Source of the DNA: Amycolatopsis sacchari
GTDB lineage: Bacteria > Actinomycetota > Actinomycetes > Mycobacteriales > Pseudonocardiaceae
NCBI RefSeq assembly: GCF_900114035.1
Contig: NZ_FORP01000007.1
Coordinates: 279,846-343,845 of the forward strand
Reading direction: 5' to 3'
DNA: 64,000 bases
This document shows, one piece after another, positions 30,840-39,321 of the stretch. Each line of letters opens with the position of its first letter. Within the stretch, counting starts at the first letter, position 1. Position numbers and translations under genes: made by a program. The notes under the pieces were generated by a model. That model did no database searches and had not been told where the DNA came from. It saw only the letters and a list, made by a program, of their open reading frames with translations.

Positions 30840-32693
30840 CTAACCCACCAGGCGGTCGACGTAGCACCAGCGCCAGTCCTCGCCGGGCTCGTAGCTGCGG
30901 ATCACCGGGTGGCCGGTTTCGTGGTAGTGCCGGGTGGCGTGGCGCCGCGGCGAGGAGTCGCAGCAGGCGACGTGGCCGCACGTCAGGCACAGCCGCAGGT
31001 GCACCCACGTCGTCCCCTCGCGCAGGCAGTCCTCGCAACCCTCCACAGTGGACTCCGCGTCGCCCGGGTCGGCGAGGTGGGCGCACTGGCCCGCGGTGTT
31101 CGCGGGGGTCCGCAGCTCGGCCGCGGTGGCGCGGGTGGGCTCGTCGTGGGGCTCCAGCATCGACTCCTCGATGTCGAGGGTGTCGAGCACGTGCCGCAGC
31201 ACCTCGTCGTCGACCGTGCCGCGGTCGCGGGCCGTCAGCAGCACCTCACGCTCGGCCGCGAGCATCTCCGACCGCAGCCGCCGGTACGCCGCGCTCGGCG
31301 TCTCCTGCAGGCTGCTCGCGAACCCGAGCCGCTCCCACGCCGAATCCGACCGGTAGGCCTGCTTGTCCTCCAGGCGCGCGATGACGTCGGGCGGGTCGTC
31401 GTCGGTGCGGATCTCCTTGAGCCGCTCCAGCCCCGCCTGCGTCATGTCGTGCAGCAGCGCGGCCTGCTGCAGCGCGTCCTCGCCCGGATCGGGGGCGGGC
31501 AGGTCGAGGCGCCGCACGAGCCGCGGCAGCGTCGTGCCCTGCAGCGCCAGCGTCCCCGCCACGACGACGAACGCGGAGAGCACGAGCACCCCGCGTTCCG
31601 GGGTGTCGGCGGGCAGCACGAACGCGGCGGCCAGCGTGACCACCCCGCGCATCCCGGCCCACGCGATCGCGGCCGAAAACCGCCAGGGGTAGACCCAGGC
31701 GGGCAGCAGGTTGCGCGCCAGCGCCGAGGCGAACACCCACACGATGCGGCTGACGATCGTCGCGGCGAGCACCGCCGCGCAGATGCCCACGATCGCCCAC
31801 GCGGAGAGGCTGCTGTCGGCGACCTCGCCGAGGATGCGGCGCAGCTGCAGGCCGATCAGCAGGAAGACCAGGTTCTCCAGCAGGAACTGCACGGTCCGCC
31901 AGTTGATGCGGCTCGCCAGCCGGGACGGGCCCGACAGCAGCCGCGGCGTCTGCTGCCCCAGCACGAGCCCGGAGACCACGACGGCGAGCACCCCGGAACC
32001 GTGGATCGCCTCGGCGGGCAGGTAGGCGACGAACGGCACGACGAACGACCAGGCGGTGTCGAGCACCGAGTCCAGCAGCCTCCGCCGCAGCAGGACCGCC
32101 GCCCAGCCGATGGCGAGCCCCACCGCGACGCCGCCGACCGCCGCGACGAGGAAGTCCAGCCCGACCTCCCACATCGCGACCGAACCGGCGATCGCCGCGA
32201 TGGCGGTGCGCAGCGCGACCAGCGCGGCGGCGTCGTTGAGCAGGCTCTCGCCCTCCAGGACGCGCACGATCTGGCGGGGCATGCCCACGCGACGGGCGAC
32301 CGCGGACGCGGCCACCGCGTCCGGCGGGGCGACGACGGCGCCGAGCGCGAACCCGGCGGCCAGCGGCAGCCCCGGGATGACGAGCCAGGTCACGAGCCCC
32401 ACGGCGAAGGTGGTGAACACGACCAGGCCCACCGACAGCAGGGCGATCGGGGTGCGGTTGGCCCGGATCTCGACCAGCGACGTGCGCAGCGCGGAGGAGT
32501 ACAGCAGCGGCGGCAGCAGCCCGACGAGCACGAGTTCGGGGTCGAGCTCGTAGGCGGGCACGCCCGGGACGAACGACGCGGCGACGCCGGCGATGATCAG
32601 GCACAGGGGCGGTGACCAGTCGAACCGCCGGGCGATCCCGGTGACCACCAGGACCGCCACGACCAGGCCGATGATCTGGGTGGCTAGCTGCAT
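30840..32693 (-). CDS. Na+/H+ antiporter (CPA1) fused to a UBP-type zinc finger
   Basis: This 617-aa protein has an N-terminal CPA1 antiporter of about twelve membrane segments (1-400). It includes the ion-site region GAVVAPPDAVAASAV near residue 120, VLEGESLLNDAAALVA near 145 and AWAGMRGVVTLAAAFVLP near 345. A charged helical cytoplasmic stretch (about 400-530) follows. The last 80 residues form a ZnF-UBP domain with paired cysteines and histidines: CEDCLREG, CLTCGHVACCDSS, HATRHYHETGHPVI and WCYVDRLVG. The domain is best known from eukaryotic ubiquitin-binding proteins but also occurs in actinobacteria. How it serves an antiporter is unknown. Confidence 0.9.
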   Translation of the reverse strand: MQLATQIIGLVVAVLVVTGIARRFDWSPPLCLIIAGVAASFVPGVPAYELDPELVLVGLLPPLLYSSALRTSLVEIRANRTPIALLSVGLVVFTTFAVGLVTWLVIPGLPLAAGFALGAVVAPPDAVAASAVARRVGMPRQIVRVLEGESLLNDAAALVALRTAIAAIAGSVAMWEVGLDFLVAAVGGVAVGLAIGWAAVLLRRRLLDSVLDTAWSFVVPFVAYLPAEAIHGSGVLAVVVSGLVLGQQTPRLLSGPSRLASRINWRTVQFLLENLVFLLIGLQLRRILGEVADSSLSAWAIVGICAAVLAATIVSRIVWVFASALARNLLPAWVYPWRFSAAIAWAGMRGVVTLAAAFVLPADTPERGVLVLSAFVVVAGTLALQGTTLPRLVRRLDLPAPDPGEDALQQAALLHDMTQAGLERLKEIRTDDDPPDVIARLEDKQAYRSDSAWERLGFASSLQETPSAAYRRLRSEMLAAEREVLLTARDRGTVDDEVLRHVLDTLDIEESMLEPHDEPTRATAAELRTPANTAGQCAHLADPGDAESTVEGCEDCLREGTTWVHLRLCLTCGHVACCDSSPRRHATRHYHETGHPVIRSYEPGEDWRWCYVDRLVG

Positions 32694-32732
32694 GAGCCCG
32701 TTTCAGGAAGTAGTGCGGAGGAAAAGGCCTCC

Positions 32733-33977
32733 GTGGTCAGGGGTGCTGCCGGGTCGTACATCCGGGTGGTGACGAGGATATCCGGCGCGGCGGCTGGAGA
32801 GCCCGTGGTGCCGCCGGCGCTGTTGGCGTGGGCGGTGCGCGCCCTGCCCGCGATGACCGCCGATCTCCGGCTGCTCGTGGAGCTGGAGACACCGAGCGAC
32901 GACAAGACCCTGCTCGACACGGGGCTCACGGTGCTCGGCCGGTGGCTCGCCGGGAGGCTCGCGGGGGCGCGCTTCACCCGGCACGACGGCGGGCGGCACG
33001 GGGACGTCCTGGAGGTCACCCTTCCCGGAACAGCGCCCGGGCACGTGCTGTTCCTGTGCCACTACGACACGGTGTGGCCGCGCGGCACGCTGGAGACCTG
33101 GCCCTTCCGGGTGACGGACGGCCGGGCGAGCGGGCCGGGCACCTTCGACATGAAGCTCGGCATCGTGCAGGCGGTGTGGGCGCTGCGGGCGGTGCGCGCC
33201 TTCGGGCTGCGGGTGCCGTCGGTGCGGCTGCTGCTGACCGGGGACGAGGAGATCGGCAGTCCGGCGGGCAGGCCGCACATCGAGCGGTCGAGTGACGGAG
33301 CGCTGGCGACGCTGGTGTTCGAGGCCTCGCTCGACGGGGCGCTGAAGACGGGCCGCAAGGGTGTCGGGCTGTTCGACGTGACCGTGCGGGGCGTCGAGGC
33401 GCACGCCGGGCTCGACCCGGCGGCCGGGGTGAGTGCGATCCACCAGCTGGCCGAGCTGATCGGCATGATCTCCGCGTTCGGCGACGCGGGCAAGGGGACG
33501 ACCGTCAACGTCGGGCTGGTCCGCGGGGGTACCGCGCTCAACGTCGTCGCGGGCGAGGCGAGCTGCGGGGTGGACGTCCGGGTCGCCCAGGCCGCCGAAA
33601 CGGCCCGGCTCGACGCGGATTTCGCCGCGCTGCGGCCGTCCGACGCGCGGGCGCTGCTGAGCGTGCGCGGGGAGTGGAACCGGCCGCCGATGGTGCCCAA
33701 CGCGCCCACCCGGCGGTTGTTCACGCTCGCCGCGCGGGTCGGCGAGCAGCTGGGCCTGCGGCTTTCCGACGTGTCCGTCGGCGGCGCCAGCGACGCGAAC
33801 TTCGTGTCCGCGCTCGGCCGCGGGGTGCTCGACGGCCTCGGCGCGCTCGGCGGGGGTGCCCACGCGCGGCACGAGCACGTGCTGCTCGCCCCCGTCCCCG
33901 CCCGCACGGCGCTGGTCGCCGGGCTGCTGGTGGCGCTGGCGCCGGGCCCGGCGGGCGCGCCTACCCTGGGCGCATGA
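32733..33977 (+). CDS. M20 family zinc metallopeptidase (carboxypeptidase G2-like)
   Basis: This 414-aa M20 peptidase has LFLCHYDTVWPRGTL (first metal histidine and the Asp near residue 113). The bridging aspartate lies in GPGTFDMKLGIVQA near 140 and the catalytic glutamate pair in TGDEEIGSPAGR near 170. The dimerisation histidine lies in VEAHAGLDPA near 223 and the last metal histidine in ARHEHVLL near 388. This matches the glutamate carboxypeptidase (CPG2) branch, which cleaves C-terminal glutamate from folates or peptides. The start is uncertain: GTG 32733 follows GGAGGA, but GTG 32766 is possible. The stop overlaps the MarR start (ATGA). Confidence 0.87.
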   Translation: MVRGAAGSYIRVVTRISGAAAGEPVVPPALLAWAVRALPAMTADLRLLVELETPSDDKTLLDTGLTVLGRWLAGRLAGARFTRHDGGRHGDVLEVTLPGTAPGHVLFLCHYDTVWPRGTLETWPFRVTDGRASGPGTFDMKLGIVQAVWALRAVRAFGLRVPSVRLLLTGDEEIGSPAGRPHIERSSDGALATLVFEASLDGALKTGRKGVGLFDVTVRGVEAHAGLDPAAGVSAIHQLAELIGMISAFGDAGKGTTVNVGLVRGGTALNVVAGEASCGVDVRVAQAAETARLDADFAALRPSDARALLSVRGEWNRPPMVPNAPTRRLFTLAARVGEQLGLRLSDVSVGGASDANFVSALGRGVLDGLGALGGGAHARHEHVLLAPVPARTALVAGLLVALAPGPAGAPTLGA

Positions 33978-34513
33978 CCGCCGAACCGACCACCACCGGG
34001 GACCTCGACTACCTGGGCTTCGTCGAGTACGCGGTCGCGAGGACGACCGAGGAGCTGCCCGACGTGGACCCCGTCGCGATGCGGCTGGGGCTCACCTTGC
34101 ACCGGCTCACGAGCGCGCTGGTCTATGACTGGGAGTCGACCGTGCACCGGCCGCGGGGCTGGAGCTGGGGCGGCTTCCGCGTGCTGTTCGTGCTGTGGCT
34201 GGCGGGCCCGATGGAGGCCAAGCGCGTCGCGCAGCTGTCCGGGATGAGCCGGGCCGCCGTGTCGGCGCTGGTGAACACGCTCGAGCGGGACGGGCTCGTG
34301 TCGCGCACCCAGGCCGAGCACGACCGGCGGGCCGTGCTGCTGTCGCTCACCGAGGACGGGCACCGGGCGATCACCAGCGCCTACACCGCGCACAACGAGC
34401 GCGAGCAGGCGTGGGCGAACGCCCTCACCGAGTCCGAGCGCACCGTCCTCATCGGACTGCTGGAGAAGCTGGCCACCAGCTCCGCCGCGAACGAGGCCAA
34501 GCGCCGGTTCTGA
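33974..34513 (+). CDS. MarR-family transcriptional regulator
   Basis: This 179-aa winged-helix regulator contains AKRVAQLSGMSRAAVSALVN (helix-turn-helix near residue 90) and the wing DGLVSRTQAEHDRRAVLLSL with the conserved D-R-R. The N-terminal extension of about 30 residues is longer than in most MarR proteins. It is translationally coupled to the M20 peptidase through an ATGA overlap, so it may regulate that gene. No clear operator was found upstream of 32733 apart from a hairpin (GGAGG...CCTCC, 32717-32732) covering the ribosome site. Confidence 0.88.
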   Translation: MTAEPTTTGDLDYLGFVEYAVARTTEELPDVDPVAMRLGLTLHRLTSALVYDWESTVHRPRGWSWGGFRVLFVLWLAGPMEAKRVAQLSGMSRAAVSALVNTLERDGLVSRTQAEHDRRAVLLSLTEDGHRAITSAYTAHNEREQAWANALTESERTVLIGLLEKLATSSAANEAKRRF

Positions 34514-34518
34514 CCCGT

Positions 34519-35004
34519 TCAGCGGGTGAGCGCGGCCTCGATCGCGGCCACGACCTCCGGCGACTCCGGATCGGTCGCGGGCCGGAAGCGGGCGAGCACC
34601 TCGCCGTCGGCGGTGACCAGGAACTTCTCGAAGTTCCACTGCACGTCGCCCGCCTGGCCGTCCGCGTCCGGCGTGCGCACCAGCTCCTCGTACAGCGGGT
34701 GCCGCCCCGGCCCGTTCACCTCGATCTTGGCGAACATCGGGAACGTGACCCCGTAGGTGGCCGAGCAGAACTCCGCGATCTCCTCCGCGCTGCCCGGCTC
34801 CTGGCCGGCGAACTGGTTGCACGGGAACCCGGCGACCGAGAAACCCTTGTCCCCGTAACGCCGTTGCAACCGCTCCAGCCCTTCGTACTGCGGCGTCAGG
34901 CCACAGCGTGAAGCCACGTTGACCACCAGCAACACGTCTGCGCCGAGTTCGCGCAGCGTCGCCGGTTCCCCGGACAGCGTGCGCAGCGGCAGAGTGGCGA
35001 ACAC
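34519..35004 (-). CDS. Glutathione peroxidase-like thiol peroxidase
   Basis: This 161-aa peroxidase of the GPx family is probably thioredoxin- or mycothiol-dependent. The catalytic cysteine is C34 in NVASRCGLTPQY (a cysteine, not selenocysteine). FPCNQFAGQEPG near residue 60 gives the resolving cysteine and glutamine, and VQWNFEKFLV near 120 the Trp/Asn of the active site. Actinobacteria generally lack glutathione, so the name reflects family only. The GTG start is at 35004. It is convergent with the MarR gene and lies 4 nt downstream of a small hypothetical gene, probably in one operon. Confidence 0.92.
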   Translation of the reverse strand: MFATLPLRTLSGEPATLRELGADVLLVVNVASRCGLTPQYEGLERLQRRYGDKGFSVAGFPCNQFAGQEPGSAEEIAEFCSATYGVTFPMFAKIEVNGPGRHPLYEELVRTPDADGQAGDVQWNFEKFLVTADGEVLARFRPATDPESPEVVAAIEAALTR

Positions 35005-35008
35005 CCGG

Positions 35009-35215
35009 TCAGTCCGCGGTGCGCGGGCCGGGGACCGTGGTCAGGCCTTCCGCGGGTTTGAGGCCCAGCGCGTCGAGCAGCAGCGCGCAGTCGTCCGCGT
35101 CGGCGGCCGCCGACGCGACCGCCCGTACCGCGCGGCGCCGCTGGTCGAGCACCGCCGCGGAGTCGTCGAGGACGTCGTGCGGCTGGGCGATCACCGAAAA
35201 ACCGTTCTCTCGCAT
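35009..35215 (-). CDS. Small hypothetical protein upstream of the peroxidase
   Basis: This 68-aa protein of unknown function starts at ATG 35215 with a strong GGAGGGG ribosome site 6 nt upstream. It begins MRENGFSVIAQPHD, has an alanine-rich helix (AVRAVASAAADADDCALLL) and ends near the GPx start. No motif is recognised. Its position 4 nt before the peroxidase gene suggests co-transcription. A longer in-frame start (35260) lacks a ribosome site. Confidence 0.6.
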   Translation of the reverse strand: MRENGFSVIAQPHDVLDDSAAVLDQRRRAVRAVASAAADADDCALLLDALGLKPAEGLTTVPGPRTAD

Positions 35216-35295
35216 GCGTTCCCCTCCACCTGGTCGCGAAACCGTGTAACGGCCGGGCACCCGGGGTAGCCGGTCACCGGAGAAAGGAGCGGTAA

Positions 35296-35850
35296 ATGAG
35301 CTACTCCCCCGATCCGGTGCGGGCCGACGGCCCCGCCGTCGTCACCGAAGGTACCCCTGACGGGCCGATCGTGCTGGTGCTCGACCCCGCGGGTGAGGCC
35401 AAGCACGACGGGCTGCCCGCGACGTGGCGCGACCAGCTCGGCAGCTGGCGCGTGGTGTGGTGCCGGGTGCCCGCCGACGGCGCGCTGACCGGGGCGGACG
35501 AACTCCTCAGCGACCCGCCCGGCACCGGGAAGGTGCACGTGGTGACCAGTGGTCCCTGCACGGACGAAGCGCTGCGGCTGGCGGAGGCGCACTCCGGGAC
35601 GGTGCGCTCGGTGCTGCTCGTCGACCCGGGCGCCTCCGGGTACGTGGAGGCCGGGGACGGCGAGGCCGCCGACGAGCACTGGGAGGAGCAGACCGAACAG
35701 CGGCGCTGGGCGCTCACCCGGTCGGGGGTGGACGTCCGGGTCGTCGCGCACAGCACGGGCGGTCCGCGGGACCGGATCCCCGCCCCGCTGCCGCTCGGGC
35801 ACCCCGACGTGGTCGCCGCCGTCCAGCAGTCCATCGCCGACCTGGGCTGA
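35296..35850 (+). CDS. Hypothetical protein with alpha/beta hydrolase-like features
   Basis: This 184-aa cytoplasmic protein starts at ATG 35296 after AAAGGAGCGGTAA. Alternating beta/alpha segments such as GPIVLVLDPAGE, KVHVVTSGPCTDEALRLAE and VRSVLLVDPGASGYVE resemble a Rossmann or alpha/beta-hydrolase core. The usual G-x-S-x-G nucleophile elbow is replaced by TSGPCT, so it is not a recognisable enzyme. It is followed 21 nt later by a small acidic protein gene, probably in the same transcript. Confidence 0.65.
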   Translation: MSYSPDPVRADGPAVVTEGTPDGPIVLVLDPAGEAKHDGLPATWRDQLGSWRVVWCRVPADGALTGADELLSDPPGTGKVHVVTSGPCTDEALRLAEAHSGTVRSVLLVDPGASGYVEAGDGEAADEHWEEQTEQRRWALTRSGVDVRVVAHSTGGPRDRIPAPLPLGHPDVVAAVQQSIADLG

Positions 35851-35871
35851 ACGCCCCGGAAAGGAGTTCCC

Positions 35872-36060
35872 GTGAGCGATCCCCTCGGCACCGAGCAGCC
35901 GGTGGAGGACGTGCTGGAGCAGCGCCAGGAGGTCAGCGACCCGGCGGTGGACGTCGACCCCGCGCTGCCCGCCGAAGCCGATCCCGCGGACTACGCCGAG
36001 CAGCAGCGCCCGGTCGCGGACCCCGACGTGCTCGACGAGGAGGACCGGGAGTACGGCTGA
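35872..36060 (+). CDS. Small acidic protein, unknown function
   Basis: This 62-aa, very acidic protein has about one quarter Asp/Glu, no hydrophobic core and probable intrinsic disorder. It begins with GTG 35872, preceded by AAAGGAGTTCCC. Repeated Val-Asp-Pro and Asp-Pro segments (DPAVDVDPALPAEADPADYA) are visible. Proteins of this size and composition are common in actinobacteria and unassigned. It probably shares a transcript with the upstream hypothetical gene and ends 22 nt before the convergent amine oxidase gene. Confidence 0.6.
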   Translation: MSDPLGTEQPVEDVLEQRQEVSDPAVDVDPALPAEADPADYAEQQRPVADPDVLDEEDREYG

Positions 36061-36081
36061 GCCGACGGCCGGCGGGCGCCC

Positions 36082-38019
36082 TCAGCCGTGGCAATGATCT
36101 CCGGCGGCATCCGGTGGCAGGTCGAGCATCGGGTTGCCGTCGAAGAAACCTGACGGCTTGAGGTGCACGCTCACGCGCGTCACGGGCATCACCGGCCAGT
36201 CCTCCGGGCGGACGACGTGGTGCGCGCCGAGCGTGTACCACAGCACGAGGTCCGCGTCGCGCAGCGAGCGGTTTCCCGCCGTGTAGCGGACGAGGCCGTC
36301 TCCGCCCGGGTTCTGCGCCACGTAGTCCCCGCACGCGAAGCGCTCCTCAGCCGCGTACGCCGTGGCCCACAGGTGCTTGGTCGCGAACTGCCCGCGCGCG
36401 TACTGCTGCGAGCCCTCCTGGAAGAAGGGCAGCACGTTCGCCCCCGGTTCCAGTTTGTACGCGACCTCCTGCCCCAGCGCGTTCCGCTTGTCGGCACTGG
36501 TGATCAGCCACGCGCGGCCCGCCAGCGGGTCGATCACGCGCTGCGCCTCCGCCTCGCTCGTCAGCTGCCGCTTCACCTGCCGCCACGCGTTGCCGTACGG
36601 GTTTCCCTCCCCCGCCGGCACCGCGACGGACTCCACCTCGTACAGGTTGTTGCGGTCGCCGTCCACGCGCATGTCCAGCCGCACGCTGAAGAAGTGCTGG
36701 TGGTGCGGCCCGTACAGGCCGGGCGCGACGAGCGTGCCGTGCTCCGGCGCGGTGCCGGGCGGCAGCGCGCCGGTGGAGATGACGCCGGTCAGCTTGACCT
36801 CGAACTCGATCGAGCCGTCCAGGTACAGGTTCCAGTAGAACCCGTAGTCGTAGTTGCCGACGGTCGCGAAGAACGACACCACCAGCCGCCGGTTGCGCCG
36901 CACCTCGCCCTTGCCGGTGCGGAAGTCCGTGTGCTTCCAGCCGATCGAGAAGTCCTCCTCGTGCAGGCAGATCGCGTTCGGCAGATGCAGCGCACCGCCG
37001 TCCTGGTCGTTGACCCACGCGTCGAAGTAGTGGATCTCGCCGAGGCAGTCGCAACCCAGCCGCAGCGAGTTCGCGAGCACGCCGAGCCCGTACTCGCCCA
37101 TGTCGAACACGTTCTTGTTCCAGTGCGTCGCACCGGGATCGCCGTAGGGCACGTACATCTCCGACAGCGACGCGCGGTGGATCACCGGCCGCAGCGTCCC
37201 GCGGTCGACGTAGCCGATCTCGTGCAGCACCAGCCCTTCGCGCGGGGTGAAGCCGACGCGCAGCCGCCACGGGCCCCACGACACGGCATGCCCGTCGACG
37301 GTGAAGCCGCGCCCTTCCGGTTGCGTGATGCTGACCGGCTTCAGCGCCTCCCGTGCGTGTGGGAACGCCGGCACGTTGCCGTCCTCGAACGCGAGCTCCG
37401 GGTCGTAGTTCCCCGGCTGCGGCGGCAGGGGTACGACGCCGTGGTCCTCGACGTCGAGCACCTCCATCGCGTCGAGGTCGACGGTGACGATCACGTTCTC
37501 GACCGGCCGCGCGTAGCCGTTGTCGTCCGGTTTCGCCCGCACGAAGGTCAGCGGGCGCGCGAGCCGCCGCCGCGCCGGATCGTCCTCGGCGCCCCGGTAA
37601 CCCGACGCCCACGGATCGATCATGGTCAGCGAGAAGTCGGTGATCCCGCGCCGCGCCATCGCCTCCCGCCAGCGCGGGTCCGCCCGGACCAGCTCCTCGC
37701 ACGCGAGGAACTCCTCCAGCGTGATCGGCGGCTGCACGCCGGGGACCTCGCGCCAGGACACGACCTCCGCGCGGCTGAGCGAAACCACCGCCTCGTAGGT
37801 GCGCCGCTCGGCGCGTTCGCGCAGCACGACCGCCGCGCACCGGTCCCATTCCCGTCCGGGCGCGAACCCGGTTACGAACTCCTTGTCCGGTTCCCGCGCC
37901 TCGATGTAGACGAAGCGCGCGCTGGGCGCGAGGCCCTTGTCGCGCCGCAGGATCGCGCTCGCTTCGGCGATCTCCTCCGGCGACAGCGGGTCGAGCGGGT
38001 GCGTCGCGGTCTCTGCCAT
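36082..38019 (-). CDS. Copper-containing primary amine oxidase
   Basis: This 645-aa copper/topaquinone amine oxidase deaminates primary amines to aldehydes, releasing ammonia and hydrogen peroxide. The cofactor tyrosine is Y390 in the signature V-G-N-Y-D-Y. The catalytic base is D306 in VFDMGEYGLG. The first two copper histidines lie in GPHHQHFFSVRLDM near residue 435, and the final part has VHLKPSGFFDGNPMLDLPP. Length matches Arthrobacter and other actinobacterial enzymes. No signal peptide is present, so it is cytoplasmic. The ATG at 38019 lies only 48 nt from a divergent M20 amidohydrolase gene, so the two promoters overlap. The substrate (tyramine, phenethylamine or histamine) is unknown. 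Confidence 0.95.
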   Translation of the reverse strand: MAETATHPLDPLSPEEIAEASAILRRDKGLAPSARFVYIEAREPDKEFVTGFAPGREWDRCAAVVLRERAERRTYEAVVSLSRAEVVSWREVPGVQPPITLEEFLACEELVRADPRWREAMARRGITDFSLTMIDPWASGYRGAEDDPARRRLARPLTFVRAKPDDNGYARPVENVIVTVDLDAMEVLDVEDHGVVPLPPQPGNYDPELAFEDGNVPAFPHAREALKPVSITQPEGRGFTVDGHAVSWGPWRLRVGFTPREGLVLHEIGYVDRGTLRPVIHRASLSEMYVPYGDPGATHWNKNVFDMGEYGLGVLANSLRLGCDCLGEIHYFDAWVNDQDGGALHLPNAICLHEEDFSIGWKHTDFRTGKGEVRRNRRLVVSFFATVGNYDYGFYWNLYLDGSIEFEVKLTGVISTGALPPGTAPEHGTLVAPGLYGPHHQHFFSVRLDMRVDGDRNNLYEVESVAVPAGEGNPYGNAWRQVKRQLTSEAEAQRVIDPLAGRAWLITSADKRNALGQEVAYKLEPGANVLPFFQEGSQQYARGQFATKHLWATAYAAEERFACGDYVAQNPGGDGLVRYTAGNRSLRDADLVLWYTLGAHHVVRPEDWPVMPVTRVSVHLKPSGFFDGNPMLDLPPDAAGDHCHG

Positions 38020-38067
38020 CTTCCGACAATCCCACGCCCGCATTACCACCGTGTTAGCGTCGATCGA

Positions 38068-39321
38068 GTGGATCTGATCAACCTGCGCCGCGACGTGCAC
38101 GCCCACCCCGAGCCCGCGTTCTGCGAACTGCGCACGGCCGCGCTCGTGCTGTCCCACCTGCGTGAACTCCCGGTGACCGTCCGCACCGGCGCGATGCGCC
38201 TGGAGGGCATCCCCGCGTACCCGGATGCCGTCACACTGGAGCACTTCGCCGGGCTGGCGGTCGGCAGCGGAGCGGACGAGGCGGACGTCGCGAAGCTGGC
38301 CGCCGAGGGCACGGCGATCGTCGCCGAGCTGAGCGGTGACCGGCCGGGGCCGACGTGGGCACTCCGGTTCGACATGGACGCGCTGCCCGTCACGGAGGCC
38401 TCCGACGGCACGCATTTCCCGGCGGCACAAGGGTTCCGCTCCTCCTACGAGGGGTTCATGCACGCGTGCGGGCACGACGGGCACGTGGCGATCGGCCTCG
38501 CGCTCGCGCGGCGGCTCGCGGACCGGGACTTCCCCGGCACCGTCCGGTTCCTGTTCCAGCCCGCCGAGGAGGGCGGCCGCGGCGCGCGGGCGATGCTCGG
38601 CGCGGACGTCGTCGAGGGCGTGGACCGCTTCGCCGCCGTGCACCTGGGCCTCGACCTGCCCACCGGGGTGGTCGCGGCGGGCATCACGGGGATCTTCGCC
38701 ACCACCAAGATGCGTGCGCGGTTCACCGGCACCGCCTCGCACGCGGCGGCCGCGCCGCAGGACGGCCGCAACGCGCTGCTCGCCGCGGCGACCGCGGTGC
38801 TCGGGATCCACGGCCTGCCGAGGTTTTCCACCGCCGACACGCGCGTCAACGTGGGGACGCTGCGCGCGGACGGGAACGTGAACATCGTGCCCGCGCTCGC
38901 GGAGCTGACGTGCGAGGCGCGGTCGAAGGACGGCGCGGTGAACGCCGACCTCACCGAGCGGGTCAAGCAGGTGCTGCGCGGGGCGGCGCTGGCGCAGGGC
39001 GTCGAGGTGGACATCGAGGAGACCGGCGGCTCGACGTCGCTGGACTGCGACGGCGAACTGCTCGACGCGGTGCTCGCCGCGGCCGGGGCGACCGGGCACG
39101 AAGCGGTGCGGCTGCACGAGATGGGTGGCAGCGACGACGCGAGCCTGTTCGCCGAGGCGGTCCAGCGCGCGGGCGGGCAGGCCACCTACATGGTGGTCGG
39201 CGGCGGCAACCCGGCGCCGCACCACAACCCGCACTTCGACGTGGACGAGGCCGCGCTGCCGGTGGCCGTGGACGTCCTCGAAGCGCTGGTCAGGCGCGGG
39301 GCGGCAGCGACGGATCGGTGA
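38068..39321 (+). CDS. M20 family amidohydrolase (N-acyl amino acid/aminobenzoyl-glutamate hydrolase type)
   Basis: This 417-aa M20D-like amidohydrolase has ALRFDMDALPVTEAS near residue 105, FMHACGHDGHVAIGLA near 130, the catalytic glutamates in LFQPAEEGGRG near 168, TASHAAAAPQDGRNAL near 225 and the final HHNPHFDVDEAAL. It resembles enzymes that cut amide bonds of N-acyl or indole-acetyl amino acids and aminobenzoyl-glutamate. The start is GTG 38068. Longer upstream sequence is antisense to the amine oxidase and was rejected. The gene overlaps the convergent sugar kinase by 32 nt. Confidence 0.87.
   Translation: MDLINLRRDVHAHPEPAFCELRTAALVLSHLRELPVTVRTGAMRLEGIPAYPDAVTLEHFAGLAVGSGADEADVAKLAAEGTAIVAELSGDRPGPTWALRFDMDALPVTEASDGTHFPAAQGFRSSYEGFMHACGHDGHVAIGLALARRLADRDFPGTVRFLFQPAEEGGRGARAMLGADVVEGVDRFAAVHLGLDLPTGVVAAGITGIFATTKMRARFTGTASHAAAAPQDGRNALLAAATAVLGIHGLPRFSTADTRVNVGTLRADGNVNIVPALAELTCEARSKDGAVNADLTERVKQVLRGAALAQGVEVDIEETGGSTSLDCDGELLDAVLAAAGATGHEAVRLHEMGGSDDASLFAEAVQRAGGQATYMVVGGGNPAPHHNPHFDVDEAALPVAVDVLEALVRRGAAATDR

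Noticed and set aside
32717..32732. Terminator between the antiporter and M20 genes
   Set aside because: The GGAGG...CCTCC hairpin lies at the 5' side of both divergent genes, so it cannot terminate either. It could only occlude the M20 ribosome site.
36163..38067. Upstream extension of the M20 amidohydrolase frame
   Set aside because: It is antisense to the amine oxidase gene, which has full catalytic motifs. The GTG at 38068 begins the M20 domain.
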